A DNA stretch of 64,000 nt from Luzula sylvatica (taxonomy: Eukaryota; Streptophyta; Magnoliopsida; Poales; Juncaceae), in NCBI GenBank assembly GCA_946800325.1, contig OX326958.1:4102001-4166000 (forward strand). Direction: 5' to 3'. Of this stretch, positions 32,055 to 45,140 are shown one piece after another. The notes under the pieces were generated by a model. It was not told the origin of the DNA, did no database searches, and saw nothing but the letters and a program-made list of their open reading frames with translations. The translations under genes were made by a program, and so were the position numbers. The number at the start of each line of letters is the position of its first letter. The first letter of the stretch is position 1.

Positions 32055-33983
32055 AATTATTTAGGGGGAATTTCAGGTATGTCCCTCTAAAAACACAAAA
32101 TATCATATTTGTTCCTCTAAAATGCATAATATCAAATTTGTCCATTCAAAACTAAAAAACTAACAAATATATCCATTCAAAATTGAAAATCTATCAAATA
32201 AATCTATCTAAACTAAGATAATATCAAACTTGTCCAAATTGTTAACTTGTCATCCAATTAATCATGATTAGGAATTATTAACTTTACTTAAATCACTAAT
32301 TACAAATTTACATGACCAAAATACCCTTCTTTATCTAAAAATCATGCCCAACCTCAAACTCTCTTCCATTTCTTTTGCTTTGTGACCGTGACTTTTCATT
32401 TTCTATCCTTCCTCTTCACATATCCAAGAGCAGAGCCCACCTCCATTTTCATCTATTATTTTCTCTTCTTACATTAGAAAAAGTTTGCATGGATTAGAAA
32501 AACCGTCAGCTCACCATCCAATATCCATTGTCATCCCCTCTTCGTACTTTGATCCTTACAAAAGTTTTGCATGAACGAAAATTGAACTTTGACTATGTTT
32601 GAAGAAACGTTGAAATATATTTAAATCTTCGAAGAAAAAATGAAAATTAGACCTCAATTGTCCAAATTTATAAGCTCATTTTTTATACTATCGTAATACA
32701 AACTCAACACGATTATAACATATTTCTCAAACTACATTTCGTGATGTTTACAATTTGAAGAGATCGAAAGATAAAATCAAATATCCTTCTTTACCAAATT
32801 TCAAGCAAAAGAAAGAAAAACAACTCTCCACGAACCAACCGACTCCATAGTTCCAAACTCCATAATCGAAGGAACAAGCACCATAGCTCCCAGTCGGTTT
32901 TCTCTTTGCGGGCAACAGAGTTCCGGTCTTTTGCTGCGATATCAATTTTCCAGTCGAGATTTACACTAGCACTGGATCCTTTTTCTACACTTTCAATCCA
33001 GAAGCATGCTAAGTAATTCCATGCTTTCGAGGTTGTGAATGCAAATTGTCCTACTATTGAGTTTTCTTTGTGATGTAGCGTGTTACCATATGGTGATTTC
33101 ACCAGTGAATTTCAAGAACTAGTCGTTTTATGAGAATTTTTGCGCAGAATTTTTTTTATTGATTGATCCATCTTCATCTAACTCATGGATTGTAAGAATT
33201 AAATGAGAGGAAATTAATAAGAAAAACTCAGACCACAAACAAATAGAAAATGAAATTCCAGTTGGTACCGAATTATTACAATTCAATCCAAAAAACTTAA
33301 AATTCAAAGATTTTTTTTGGAAAACTCACCTTAACGCGATAGTAGGGTGATTATAAACTCTTCCTTCATGCATAAGCGAGTAATCAGCCAAAACAACCAA
33401 GTTAGGCTGGATCCCTTTCAATACACACTTAATTCTGGTCGTAGTCATCTCGATCCACAAAGTCGTCACCATCTCCGTCCACCACCCAACCATCAACACA
33501 GCCCCGACCACAACCGATTTCATAAAACTCCGCATCTTTAAGCTCCTACTCTTTACACCACCAACCAATACGCGGACAAATCTGCAGATTGTAGCTTGTT
33601 CGGTTTATATCAACTAGAAGAAGAAGTGGCGAAGAGTTGGCGAAGAGCTTGTTCCAGCGAAGCTAACCACGATAAAATTCATGACAAACAACACCCGGCG
33701 AAGTTCAACTCCAACGTGGTTCAGAAGAGACCCGCTTGCTAGAAGAAGAGGGGTTCAGAAGAGGGGCATAGCCATGGGTACTGACGATAGATAGCATATC
33801 TATTTAGGGGTAAAGTAGTAATTATATCTTGTTTCTGTTAAGTTTGACAGATTTGTTAATGTTGGTTTAATTTGATATAAATTGAGCTTTACAGGGACAA
33901 TTTTGATATTATTAATTTTATAGGGACAAATATGATATTTTTTAATTTTGGAGGGACATACAAGAAATTGTCCCAATTATTTA
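32055..33983. mobile_element. Pack-MULE carrying a p24 fragment, copy B
   Basis: The element is 32064-33974, with the 9-bp AATTATTTA duplication at 32055-32063 and 33975-33983. It has the same length as copy A and I saw no difference between them. Confidence 0.9.
32885..33568 (-). pseudogene. p24-delta fragment inside the Pack-MULE, copy B
   Basis: Same two exons, the same one-base loss at the end of exon a and the same CTG in place of the CAG acceptor as copy A. The lesions therefore predate the split of the two copies. Confidence 0.85.
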
Positions 33984-35438
33984 TGCCATTTATTCAAAAG
34001 CCAAATTACAAATTAAAATGATGATTTTAAAAATAATATATAGATACTATATATAAATAGTTAAATACCAAAACAAAAAAAAAACATTTAATAATTGTTG
34101 AAATTGTATGATTGTATTTCTAGAAATATATATTAGTTTTTAAAAAATATTTTCGTAAAAAGTTACATAATTATTGTTGTTTAAAATAATTTCATTTTCT
34201 CATCATTTAATAATTTGAGATTTTCTAGGAGATATTTCACAAGTCCCCTTACGATTCTGCCTACATACACATTTTTGGTGTCGAATGGAATTCTGCCTAC
34301 ATACACATTTTTGGGAGATATTTCACAAGTCCCCTTACGATTCTGAATATTATGAAAAACTCCATATCCTTCTGGATTTCTTGAAAGGAAATCCTAAAAT
34401 GGTCATTTTAAAAAAATATACTACATATTGAAATAATGGGGATAAAATGGTCATTTTGAAAACATAACAAAAGGTCAAAGGTTTTTTGATTAATGTTCAG
34501 AAAAGTTAGGGATGTTTGAAGGAAGAAATATAGAAGGAAGTTTTTGAGGGAATATGAATAATAGAAGGGTTTTAATTATTTACAGTATTATGATTTGAAT
34601 TGATAAAGAGTACTTTGTAAAATTTAGGTTATGCTTATCCACTCTTTATTAACCCCTTAAACAGTCAATATCAGAGATGTGTATTTAATTATTTATGCAT
34701 GTAATAAATATATAGTTTGCCGATTTTCCATTTCATTGCAGAATAACATTGATGGTTCTTCAGATAATTCAGATATCAAAGAAAAGCTTGAGGAAATTGC
34801 ACGTTGGTACATACAATTTAATATTTAATAATTTATACTATTTCCCCAACATTCTTGTAATATTTGAGTATCATGGATTTCAAACTAAACAGAATGAATT
34901 TGTTTTTACATGTATGCAGGTCCGTCACGAATAAAAATATAGAACTCAATGTTGATGAGTTGGTTCAACTGCAAATACTGTTAACCGAGGCATTAAACAT
35001 GACACAATCAAGAAAGGTAATGCGTACCGCTTCAAATCTGATTTTAGGAGCAACAAAATAATTACTATAAACTCGTTTGCATAGAAATTAAAACACGCAA
35101 TAGATCTCGAGTGTGGACCAATTGGACCAAAAACAATTACTCAAAAATAGTTAAAATTTAAATGATGTTGGCCCATTTGCTCCGTTTATTTCCGCTTCGA
35201 AATTTTTCTCTTTAACTAATTTTATTTTTTCTCGAGTGTGGACTTTTTTAGTTATTATGGATATCTGTAAAGCAGTGCAAGTGTTTAAAAAAATCAAAAT
35301 ATCAAATGGATAAAGCAGAGAAATTAACTGACCTTGCATGGTGTTCAGGTAAAACTAATGGAGGGAGATGTGGTCGAAAGTACTGGAGAGGAAGAACATC
35401 AAGGGGTTCGAATGATGTCCGTCCGTCTTATGAAGTGA

Positions 35439-37305
35439 TACGTAATTCATTCAAACGCCCATAAAATTCTCTGGGCAAATTTATTTGGAACATTCTGGCC
35501 AATAAAGTGAGAAAATTGAATTTGATGCATGTGTGTGTTTTATAGTGAGAAAATTTGTTACATTTTGGAAGAGATGCATGGCAAGGCATATTTATAAATC
35601 GACAGGATGCTTAGTGCTTGTTTATTTTATTTTTTAAATTTAACAGCCTTAAGAAAGAAAAAAAAATAATACATATATTCTGTCTTTGGGGCGAACTGTA
35701 CCGACTTTCTTAACTCTTTAAGATTCTCCTGCTTAGCCGACCTACAATTATAAAATAAATAAATTGATTGCTTGAGCAAAAATAAAATTAGTTAAAGAGA
35801 AAAATCCAAATTCGATCTGCTAGCTACACAATTGGTTTACTTAGGTCCCTTAACTATTAACTTTTCTGTTAGTAATTATGGACTTTTTTATGTGATTAAA
35901 TGTGTTGGATGATGGTTGTTTGATCTCAAAACTAATTCCAAATTACTAACGAGCTACTTGAGTTATTATTAAGAAGTGTACATATACATAAAAGACGAGA
36001 TATTCAAGATCGAAGTTAAAGACATGCATAAAACACGAAGACAAAATTGAAAACACAAAAATATCAAGTACATAATACCGAAGATAGACGTACGAGGAAA
36101 ACACACAAATATCAAGAACTCAAGAAACATAGTAACATATAATTAATATCTCCAGTTTTATAACATATTTATTATAACAAAAGAGTTTTAAAATAAAATT
36201 TTCAATCTTTAAAATAGGTAAATCAAATTCGCATGATCCGATATTCCCAATTTTTGTTTGTAATTTTATCTTCATTGGAATGCATGTTTATTTATTCATG
36301 AAATGATCATTATACCATTGGACTTACGCAATCAGTTTATCGATATTATCTAATATTTTTTATAACTTCTTCGGTTCTAGTTCAATATCATTATATATTA
36401 TTGCCTACAATCATTCGCACTTTATTTTATAAACTAATATTTAAATCAAATACAATTATAATTTAATAATATATGAAAAATATATTTGGAAGGAAGGTAT
36501 CAAGCCACCCCCTCAATTATTCGAAATTAATGAATTTATAATTTAACAATTATATTATTATATTATTTTTCCTAAAAGATAAACATAATAATTATTTGAA
36601 TTGCAACTATAATTATCTAATTATATTTAGTTTGCAAATAAAAAAAAGAAATATTTAAAATCATAAACAATATAATAAAGGTATTTTCAATATTACCTAT
36701 GATTTTCATGTAAGTCGAAACATAAAAATAGTACCTACACTTATTAGCATTATCATGAAAATCATTTTTCCACCGTCCAAACATGAATTATATTATATCT
36801 TCGTGTAAGGGCTCGTTTGAATGAACAATCAATCTTTGGTTTAATTGTAGAATATAAAAACTCTTGAAAAATATAAAGTTATCCATTATTTTATGTGATT
36901 TTAGGTTATTACAATATAAATTTTTAAGGTTAATACATTCTTTGAAATTTAATAGTGAAAATAAAGTAAAATAAATTGAATTATTTTACTTATTTTTTCT
37001 AAAAATGACTAGGATAATTTATTATAATCCTTAAAGTATAATTAAAACAAAAAATTAGGATTTTTTGTTTGTGAAAACTAACAGAGTACATATTAATTTT
37101 TTCTTGTAAATTAGGAGAATTTTCCTTCCATATAAATGATCACCGTTGTAATAAAAAAAACGTAACAATACAAAATTCATACAGAATGCCCAAATCAACT
37201 GGAGTCTGACGTGGCAGAATTCGATTGGTAACCATTCTGCCACCTGATGTTTGGTGTTAAATTGGGATACATTTTCCATTTATTGGGTATCTCTATCGTT
37301 CCCTT
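35439..37305. other. AT-rich intergenic DNA, copy B
   Basis: Counterpart of 19234-21100. Nothing recognised. Confidence 0.4.
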
Positions 37306-37498
37306 AGCAGAAGTTTGTCTTTTCAAGATTGAATCTCTCTCCCATTTATTACTCGGTCCTTCCACTGGAACACACTCTCTCTCTCTCTCTCGCGGTCACC
37401 CCTCGATCTCTCTCTCCGAATTGCTGGAAGAAGAAATCCTTCGCCGTATTCCTCATCTCTGTCCCTGATTCCTCCCTCATCTCTTGTCTTATTTACAA

Positions 37499-37746
37499 AT
37501 GGAGAATACATGTTTGATCCAGTGCCGCCTCGAAACGAGCTCAGCCATCACGCACTACAGATTCTTCATCAGATCTGATAATGCGTACATGTCTCAGTTA
37601 GAACTCGAGTTCTTCAAATCGAAGGATGTGCAGATTGATCCGTGCATCCATTCCGCATATTTCGACATTAAAGGCTATCACTGCATGTGGAGATTGAGTG
37701 AGATGAGTCTCACTGATTACTCGAGTGTCTTGCCGCCGTCAAAATG
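37499..37746 (+). CDS. Unidentified putative first exon, copy B
   Basis: Identical to the exon at 21294-21541 (MENTCLIQCRLETSSAITHY ...), with the same CT-rich leader. Family unknown. Confidence 0.35.
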
Positions 37747-38050
37747 GTCTGTATTAAGACAACTATCACCTATTTTGCTAAGTTTAGTGTTTTGTTTGAG
37801 AATAAGCTATTTTTAGTCTGATTTTTTCATTTCATTAGATTATAAGAATCTAATTCTATTTTTTCCTTACGTTCTAGGATATTTTTTCTATTGCGGAGCA
37901 CAAGATCAGAGCTTACAATCAATCGAGTTCACTGATCTGCAGTTCGAAAGGTAATATTTCGTCTCTCAACACCCCCTTTCTATTGCGAAGAACTTGATCG
38001 AGGATTTCCCTTTTTACTGAGAATTTCGTTTTGAAAATCAGGCAATTGTA

Positions 38051-40493
38051 ATGGCTGGTTGCTGGAATTCCTCTCCAAACGGCCGTTGTAAGGGGAAATC
38101 GATTTTCAAGACGGGCTGGAGAAAGCTGAAGAAAGTCAAAGAGATAGTCCATAATAAAGCGAAGAAAGCCAGCGCCATCTTCAGCGGCAACAGGTAAAGC
38201 TATACACGTACACTATTCATTTAAAACACTTGTATCTGTTTTATATACAAATCAATGGAAAATTTTACTGGAAAAGATAATGTGCCCCCCACTTTCTCTC
38301 CAACACCTCTAATGCTTCGATCGAAGGTGTTTAATTGGAATGATTAGATCCCTTGATCGAAGCAATTCAATTAATTATTTATTTGTGTGCTGATCAATTC
38401 GATTAAACACCCTCGATTGACACATCAATTGGGGAATCCAGGATGTTTGGGTGAAAATAGGGGGCACTTTATATAACCCCAAATTTTACTGCATGCGGTA
38501 TGCCCCCACAATTCCCCACCACATTCTCCATATCTTGTTTAATTTGCCCCTTTCTGTATTTCTATTTTTTACCAAATTAATTTGTCCCAAAGTTGCAATG
38601 AAATCCCCACATCTATTGCATCTTTCGAGTATGTATTTTAAATGAACCGAATTTTAATTTGCAGGGATAAGAGGGACACAGGTACAACCAGGCATCATAA
38701 AGTTGTTGTGATGGACGAGAGGCCTCCTGAGCCGGTAAAATTATAAATGCCCATATGTATTCATTTTAAGATAATAAGGGTAGAGAATTCTTATTTATGG
38801 TGCTATTTTTTCAGACTGAAATACCAACCGAGAGAGAGGATAATGACGAATGTCCAGAGACGCATAAGAGTCCAGTTCTGACGGACGGTACCGTTTCCAC
38901 GGATTATGTTGACATCACTTCAGCTCAGGAGGATAATAATACTGATGTCACTTCTCCGAGGGTACCATCAGACAGTGGGTTCTCCGACGATCTTCTGAGG
39001 TCATTTCATTAAATTGCCGTGATTAAAGTAAGCTAATCCATTGAATAATATTTTAAACAAACCTGTTTTTAATTACAGGGACACAGGTGCAACTAGGCAT
39101 CATAAAGTTGTTGTGATGGAGGAGAGGCCTCCTGAGCCGGTAAAATAACACTGTCCATATGTATTTATTTAAGATAATAAGGGTAAATAATTCTTATTTG
39201 TGTTGTTATTTTTTCAGACTGAAATGCCAACCAAGAGAGCGGATAATGAAGAATGTTCAGAGATGCAAAAGAATCCAATTCTGACGGACGGTACCGTTTC
39301 CACGGAGCATGTTGACATCACTTCAGCTCAGGAGGATGATAACAACGTTGATGTCACTTCTTCGACGGTACCGTCAGACAATGGGTTCTCCGACGATCTT
39401 CTGAGGTCATTTCATTTAATTACTATGATTAAAGTAAACAAATATGTTGAATTATAGTTTAAACAAACCTGTCTTTAATTTGCAGGGATAACACGAACGC
39501 AGGAACGCCGAGCTGGGAATGGAGAGAGATAACGAGTCGCGACGGCAAAACAAACTTATCGGCAAATATCCTCTTCGCCTCTTTCGATCAGCGTAACAGG
39601 CGGGTTTTGGGCGAGGGTGCCTGTTCGGTTCTCTCCACCTATGCCTCCTCATGGATCCATGAGAATCGCTCTCGTCTTCCCAACCGCTCGGAGTTCGATA
39701 GCCTCATCCTCGAGGGCTCTCGTGTATGGAGGGCACTTTATGAGAATCAAGTGGACCGCTTCCGTGATGGTCACTTTGATCTCGACACGGTCTTCGATGC
39801 ACATATTCGCCCGCTCGAGCTTGTACCGGAAAAGTCGCAGGTGGCGTTCTTCCGTCCACAGAGCCACATACAAGCTCGCTTCCCTATATTCGACTTTTTG
39901 CACGGTACGAATACTTTCGATGATGCGTGGGATGCCGTGATGGATGAAGTCAGGACGAAAAGAGCGCCGAGTGTGTATATAGTGAGCTGGCGAGACCACT
40001 TTTTTACGTTGAAAGTGGAACAAGAGACCTGTTATATATTGGATACAGTTGGAGAGAGACTCTACGAAGGTTGCGAAAAGGGATACATGATTAAATTCGA
40101 CGAAGAGGCAATCATTCGCACCAAGAACGACAGGTTCCTTCTTTCTTTTCATTTTGTATTATTATATTATATGAAAAAGTATTAACAATGGATCTATGCT
40201 AATCTTGATTCAGGGGTAAGGAAGTTATCTCGACCTCGACGGGGAAGGAAGCCTGCAAGAATTTCATCAAGTCCTTTTTGGCTGCCTGGTTAGTGCGTGC
40301 GCTCGAAGACTCTTGTAAAGGTGCTGGTGAAAGAATGGCCGAGATGCAGGACTTGGTTCTCAAAACATTGCAAATCGAACTTCACTATACCAAGTCTTTG
40401 GCACAGATCAATGAAGAGGAAGACACGTGGTTCGACACAGAGGAAGACGTGTGGTTCGACGCAGAGGAAGGTGGGAAGCAATATTCCTGCTAA
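38051..40493 (+). CDS. EEIG1/EHBP1-like protein, C-terminal-domain form, copy B
   Basis: Exons 38051-38193, 38665-38734, 38815-38999, 39079-39139, 39218-39405, 39486-40133 and 40214-40493 repeat the copy A model at offset 16205. The predicted protein is the same, including the duplicated exon pair and the conserved VYIVSWRDHFFTLKVEQETC and GERLYEGC blocks. If the two copies are haplotypes of one locus, this is the same gene and should be counted once. Confidence 0.75.
38282..38470. repeat. Foldback MITE-like sequence in an intron, copy B
   Basis: Counterpart of 22077-22265 with the same inverted arms. Confidence 0.6.
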
Positions 40494-40549
40494 TTATTAA
40501 TTATTTTCAGTTGGCACATATTAATTATTTTTCTGTGTTTCAATTACAG

Positions 40550-40920
40550 GACGCTTCACCACCTGACCGAGACCACCTGACCGAGACCCACCTGCCCGGG
40601 ACGCTTCACCATCGCCTCCACCTCCTACCCGGGACGCTTCACCACCGCCTCCACCTCCTACCCGGGACGCTTCACCACCGCCTCCACCTCCTACCCGGGA
40701 CGCTTCACCACCGCCTCCACCTCCTACCCGGGACGCTTCACCACCGCCTCCACCTCCTACCCGGGACGCTTCCCAACCGCCGCCGCCACCTCCTACCCGG
40801 GGCGTTTCACCGCCGCCGCCGCCACCTCCTACCTGGGACGTTTCACCACCACCGCCTCCTACCCGGGATGATACCACACCACCGCCACCACCTCCTGCCC
40901 AGCAGGATTCCACACCTTAA
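40550..40920 (+). pseudogene. Proline-rich RDASPPPPPPT repeat exon, copy B
   Basis: Carries the same 33-bp units and the same one-base shift between the leading CCTGACCGAGACC repeats as copy A, and ends at a TAA at 40918-40920. Confidence 0.55.
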
Positions 40921-41229
40921 ATTTTTGGAAAAAGCGTCGATTCGATATACCAAGGGATGATGGCCCGTCGAAGGTCTCCTTTTCTGCCGTCTACTTGTCA
41001 GGTTGGTTTTTTGCAAAATTACCCCTGCATGATGTAATAAATGCAAAAACACCCCTCTAGTTTTTATAATAATTGAAACAATTGTCCCTTTTGTTAGTTT
41101 TCTCTTAGTAGAGTTTTTTAAATCTGCTGAAGAGCGGTAACTTGTGAGGGGCTTTGTTTGTAATTTAGGCATATTGGCAGGACCTTTTTGCAAATTATTA
41201 AGAATAAATGTTTTTTTCATGTATTGCAG

Positions 41230-41570
41230 GTGTTTAGGATGCAGTTTTTTCAACTAGAAGAGTTTGAAGGGGAGGGCAGTTTGGGAATTTCTTACGAGCA
41301 GACTTTGGCCGCCAGTGTCCCTTATCATGAGGCCGCAATTCGGGTTCAGAATAATTTCAGGGGGGTATAAAGGCCGAAAAGAATTCCTTCTCGTTAACCA
41401 AAGAACGCATCATCAAACTCCAAGTACAAGCTTTTTTTAATTAATTTTATTTTACAAAATGTATAATAATTTGATTAAACCCTAAATCCCCATTAATTAA
41501 TTAGGCGGCATGTGAGAGCGCAAAGGACGCTCAAGAGGAGGGTGATTTCATGGTGGAATTTAATTTCTGA
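41230..41570 (+). pseudogene. CAMTA IQ-region fragment, copy B
   Basis: Exons 41230-41423 and 41505-41570 duplicate the copy A fragment, including both frameshifts. Confidence 0.75.
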
Positions 41571-43226
41571 AAAATTCGGAGGATGATACAGTCTTTGTAT
41601 TTTTCATGCTTGGCTTCATGAAATAGTAGAATATGTTTTGTTTAATTAATTATTTTTTGTTTTTTTCATTTAATTTAATTATTGTTTTGATATAGTAAAA
41701 TATGTTTCCGTTCATATTGATTGGTACGGTCATTGTATATGGCTCGATCTGAGTTGGAGTGTTTGTATGCTGCTCGATTTTGGGTTTTAATTTTCTGACT
41801 ACTCATCGAGAAGAGTAGATTAATTGCGTGTAGTATTTTCAGTCTTAAATATAATAGAAATATGATTGAATTTAATTTAATTCTATAGTAATTTCGTTTT
41901 GGTCCTGATTAGAATGTGGTCTAGCCGTGATTGTGTGTTTAACACAAACGGAACTCCCTTAAGTGGCTCTCCATTTTGTCAAGGATGAGAGAACCTGTTT
42001 TAATCTCGCTTTGGAGTGGCTGTACTCAAAGAGTAATGCTAAAATATCACTTCCAATTTCCTTCTAAATCCATCTTCTATTCCCTCTTAAATTCACTTCT
42101 CTCGTATCATTGACATTCGGAATCCACATTAGCTTAACAAAAATCAATATACATATATCAACATTTCATTAACAATAGAAGAACACTCGCGCTACCCAAA
42201 CACACATGTTAATTATGTTTTTTCATTGTAATTCAAAGTACATATTTGTACGATAATAGTGATAATAACATCTCATAATAAAATTATTTGAACTCTAGTG
42301 TCTATGATAATTACTATATTTTACAATTATTTTACATTATGATATAGCAACAAAATAATAATTCTTAATCTAATAAAAGTTATGTTAATGTCATTATATA
42401 GTAATATATGAGGTTTACACGATTTTACAAAAAAACATAACAACAAATATATCACACCTTAATTCACAATATTTCTTACAATATCAAATATATAAATAAT
42501 GAATCATACGACATATGTAGTAACATATCAATAATTATATATTACTAAATTTTGTTATTGATTCATAATGCAATGCAAATTATAAATAATATAATATTTT
42601 TAATTTAGCATAAAGATAAATACAAATTATTTCACCATATGATTTCAAATTAATATTTTAAAATATAACGGTATTATTTGATTGGTGTTTATCTTAAGTT
42701 TAAGAAGTTATTTGGATGGATAAATTATTTTTTAGTTTCTATTATTTTAAAAAAATCATAATAAATTTAATGGATTAAAAACACAAATATAATCAACTTA
42801 CTATTATATGAAATTATTATAATTATATATTTTGAAAATAAATATTAATAATTATAATTTTATTATGTAAATAAAATACTTAAAAGTATATTATGCAGAA
42901 ATGCATGCATTGTATTGTTAATATTAACGAACTATGCTAATATGAATGTAAATAAAAAGCGAATATGTTTTATGAATTTTTAAAATTAAAATTTAAAAAA
43001 TAATACTACTTTTATTATTACATAGTAAATTATTAATATTTGATATATATAAATTTTCATCTTCCATTGTATTTACATTTGATTATTTAATTCTATGTGA
43101 AATGGTAAACTATTGAATATATGTAGTCCAACATGAACATAATAATAATAGTCTATATAAAAAAATTATGTTACAAATAAAATATGTTTATAACAAATTT
43201 ATGATTAATCAGTGATATAAATTTAG
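41571..43226. other. AT-rich sequence crossing the end of the duplicated block
   Basis: The match with copy A ends at 42941 only because copy A runs into Ns there. No gene, terminal repeat or boundary signature is visible at that point, which speaks against a biological breakpoint. Confidence 0.6.
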
Positions 43227-43318
43227 CCACATGTCTTAATGGTGAATCTGATGATGTGCCACAAGAAAAATTGGACGAAGTTATATTGAAAAGAAAGACG
43301 GGAGCTGGAGTAAATTGA
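43227..43318 (+). CDS. Possible terminal exon of an unknown gene
   Basis: After a TTTAG acceptor an open stretch encodes TCLNGESDDVPQEKLDEVIL and then KRKTGAGVN before a TGA. It has charged, exon-like composition within AT-rich DNA. No upstream partner exon and no family match were recognised, so it could be chance. Confidence 0.2.
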
Positions 43319-44179
43319 TATTAATATACTAATTAATGGCTAGGGAGAAGTCTCTAGTCTTTTCACGTTAGATAAACCCAAGATTTCGAGTTCTGGACTT
43401 CTATTAAAACCAGAGACCTGTTTCTCTAACTTGAGATTCTCTGTGTAACTTTGTATTCCCGTCAAAATTTGGATTCAGAATTCTGGTTTTTGTTACTCTG
43501 CCAGATTCGTTTCTAATATAAACCTAAGATATGATTTCATATCTGTATTTCACTACTCCTACATACTAATAATCAATAGATTCTAATCTCAAAACTATGT
43601 GACCCTTTTATTTGTTTAACTACAAAAAGGGTGTGGGTTAACCCTCCCCGTAAAAACTCAAAAATAAAATAAACGATCGATTCTAATCTCAATTCACACA
43701 CACCGTTCTTGCAAAAGACATGTATCTGCTGTTATATGATTGTTTCTCACAGGTTGGAAGTTATTTAGACATCGTATACTAGGAATATCTTTAATCGTAT
43801 TCATTAGTTTGACAATGTTACTATCATAATTACGGATTATGATAACGTACAAAGAATTATAAGATAAACAATGACAGATCTATATGTATTTTATTCTACA
43901 TTTCCTTTGACCTACTCAAGTTATCTCATTATTATTAAAATATTTATTATTTAAACATTATTCAAAATTTTGTCATTTAAAGAATATCATACGGAAAATA
44001 TTGTTTCGTTGTTAAATCATACTAAAATATATTTCTCAAAACATGTGTACGTATTTATAGAAGATATTTATAAAATAATATATCTGTATTTTATTTACTC
44101 AAATTGAAAACAAGCTATTTACGCACAAATTGTGTCCATCTAACTTTACAATTTCCACTTCAAAAATATGGGAGTTTGT
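43319..44179. other. AT-rich intergenic DNA
   Basis: No gene or repeat structure recognised. Confidence 0.4.
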
Positions 44180-45140
44180 TTAGAAAGCCCCCCTTAAAAA
44201 GTTCAAATACTCGAAAAAATACTCTCAAAACCTTTTTTTCTTACCATACACCTCTCTATAGGTGTTAAAGTTAAATTTGTTTCGTGTTAAAAAAAAATTT
44301 GGATTAAAATATCCCCTCCATTTTTGTAATATACAAATTTACTAAATATTTTTTAGTATTTTTTATTTAAAAAAATCATAAATGCATCTGTTATGGAGTG
44401 AAAATTAAGATGATATATAATTTATTCCAAAAAATATTTTTTAGTATTTTTGACATATAATTTATTTAATGAATAACAAATAATAAAAATATGAATAATT
44501 TCAAATTAATTTACTTTTATATGATGATATATTAGATCATATTTTAAGAATGAACTCTTTTGCAAGTAAATGCATCTGTTATGGAGTGAAAATAAATCGA
44601 ATTTAAATACTTCCGCTAAGTTGTCTTGCGAAAGTAAAAAAATTCGCCAGATTGCTTGGCAAAAATGCTAGATTTGTAAATTCAAACATTCCAGAGCTAG
44701 TTTTCCTAATGTCTTCTTGGATGCTTTTTTATAAAAAAATTATATGTAAAAAGTGAATTTACATTAAAATAGACTGTTAGTTTTTTCCATGATATTTTTT
44801 AGGTGCTAAAATTTTAATTTTTTTTCCGTGATCTTTTTCTAGGTGTTGAAAGATTATACATATATATATATCAAATGATTATTACATATGATCTCATTTA
44901 TGTTTTTTTGAATAAATATTATATGTTAAAAATATTGTGAATTTTTAAATAATAAAAAATAGCAAAACTAATTTAATAAATTTATTATTACAAAATTAGA
45001 GGGATATTTTGGTCTACAAAATTTAACATCAAACAAAATTAATTTTAACATTTCTAGAAAAGTATTTGAAAAGAAAAAATTTCCTTGAGAGTTTTTTTTT
45101 TTGAAATTTCTCAAAAGTTAGATTTTTTTTTACAATATTG
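44180..45140. mobile_element. Foldback/MITE-like element with long inverted arms
   Basis: The left arm (about 44200-44345) pairs with the complement of the right arm (about 44985-45110). Shared landmarks in order are ACTCTCAA, TTCAAATAC, GTTAAA, TTTTGTTTGATGTTAAA or its variant, AAAATATCCC and TTTTGTAATA. The core has a 25-bp direct repeat (ATGCATCTGTTATGGAGTG) near 44383 and 44570. No coding capacity. Exact ends and target duplication are unclear. Confidence 0.65.

Larger units (their letters stand above)
31210..35438 (+). pseudogene. MIKC MADS-box fragment without MADS domain, copy B
   Basis: Exons 31210-31300, 34742-34806, 34920-35016 and 35349-35438 match copy A in sequence and splice sites; the four coding exons look identical in A and B. 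One intronic T-to-G change is visible about 20 bp upstream of the third exon (near 34903). The Pack-MULE sits in the first intron. The assignment rests on the same evidence as copy A. Confidence 0.7.
26937..42941 (+). repeat. Copy B of the duplicated segment
   Basis: It starts directly after the Ns at the equivalent of 8744 and matches copy A up to 42941, the equivalent of 26736. Beyond that it continues into sequence absent from copy A. Relative to A it lacks the nested MITE, 985 bp and 241 bp blocks, and about 40 bp of the hAT left end. Its (TA)n tract is longer by about 20 bp. Confidence 0.97.

Noticed and set aside
8744..42941. Recent segmental tandem duplication as the primary explanation
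   Set aside because: The two outer breakpoints both coincide with the assembly gap, so unmerged haplotypes explain the data with fewer assumptions; kept only as an alternative.
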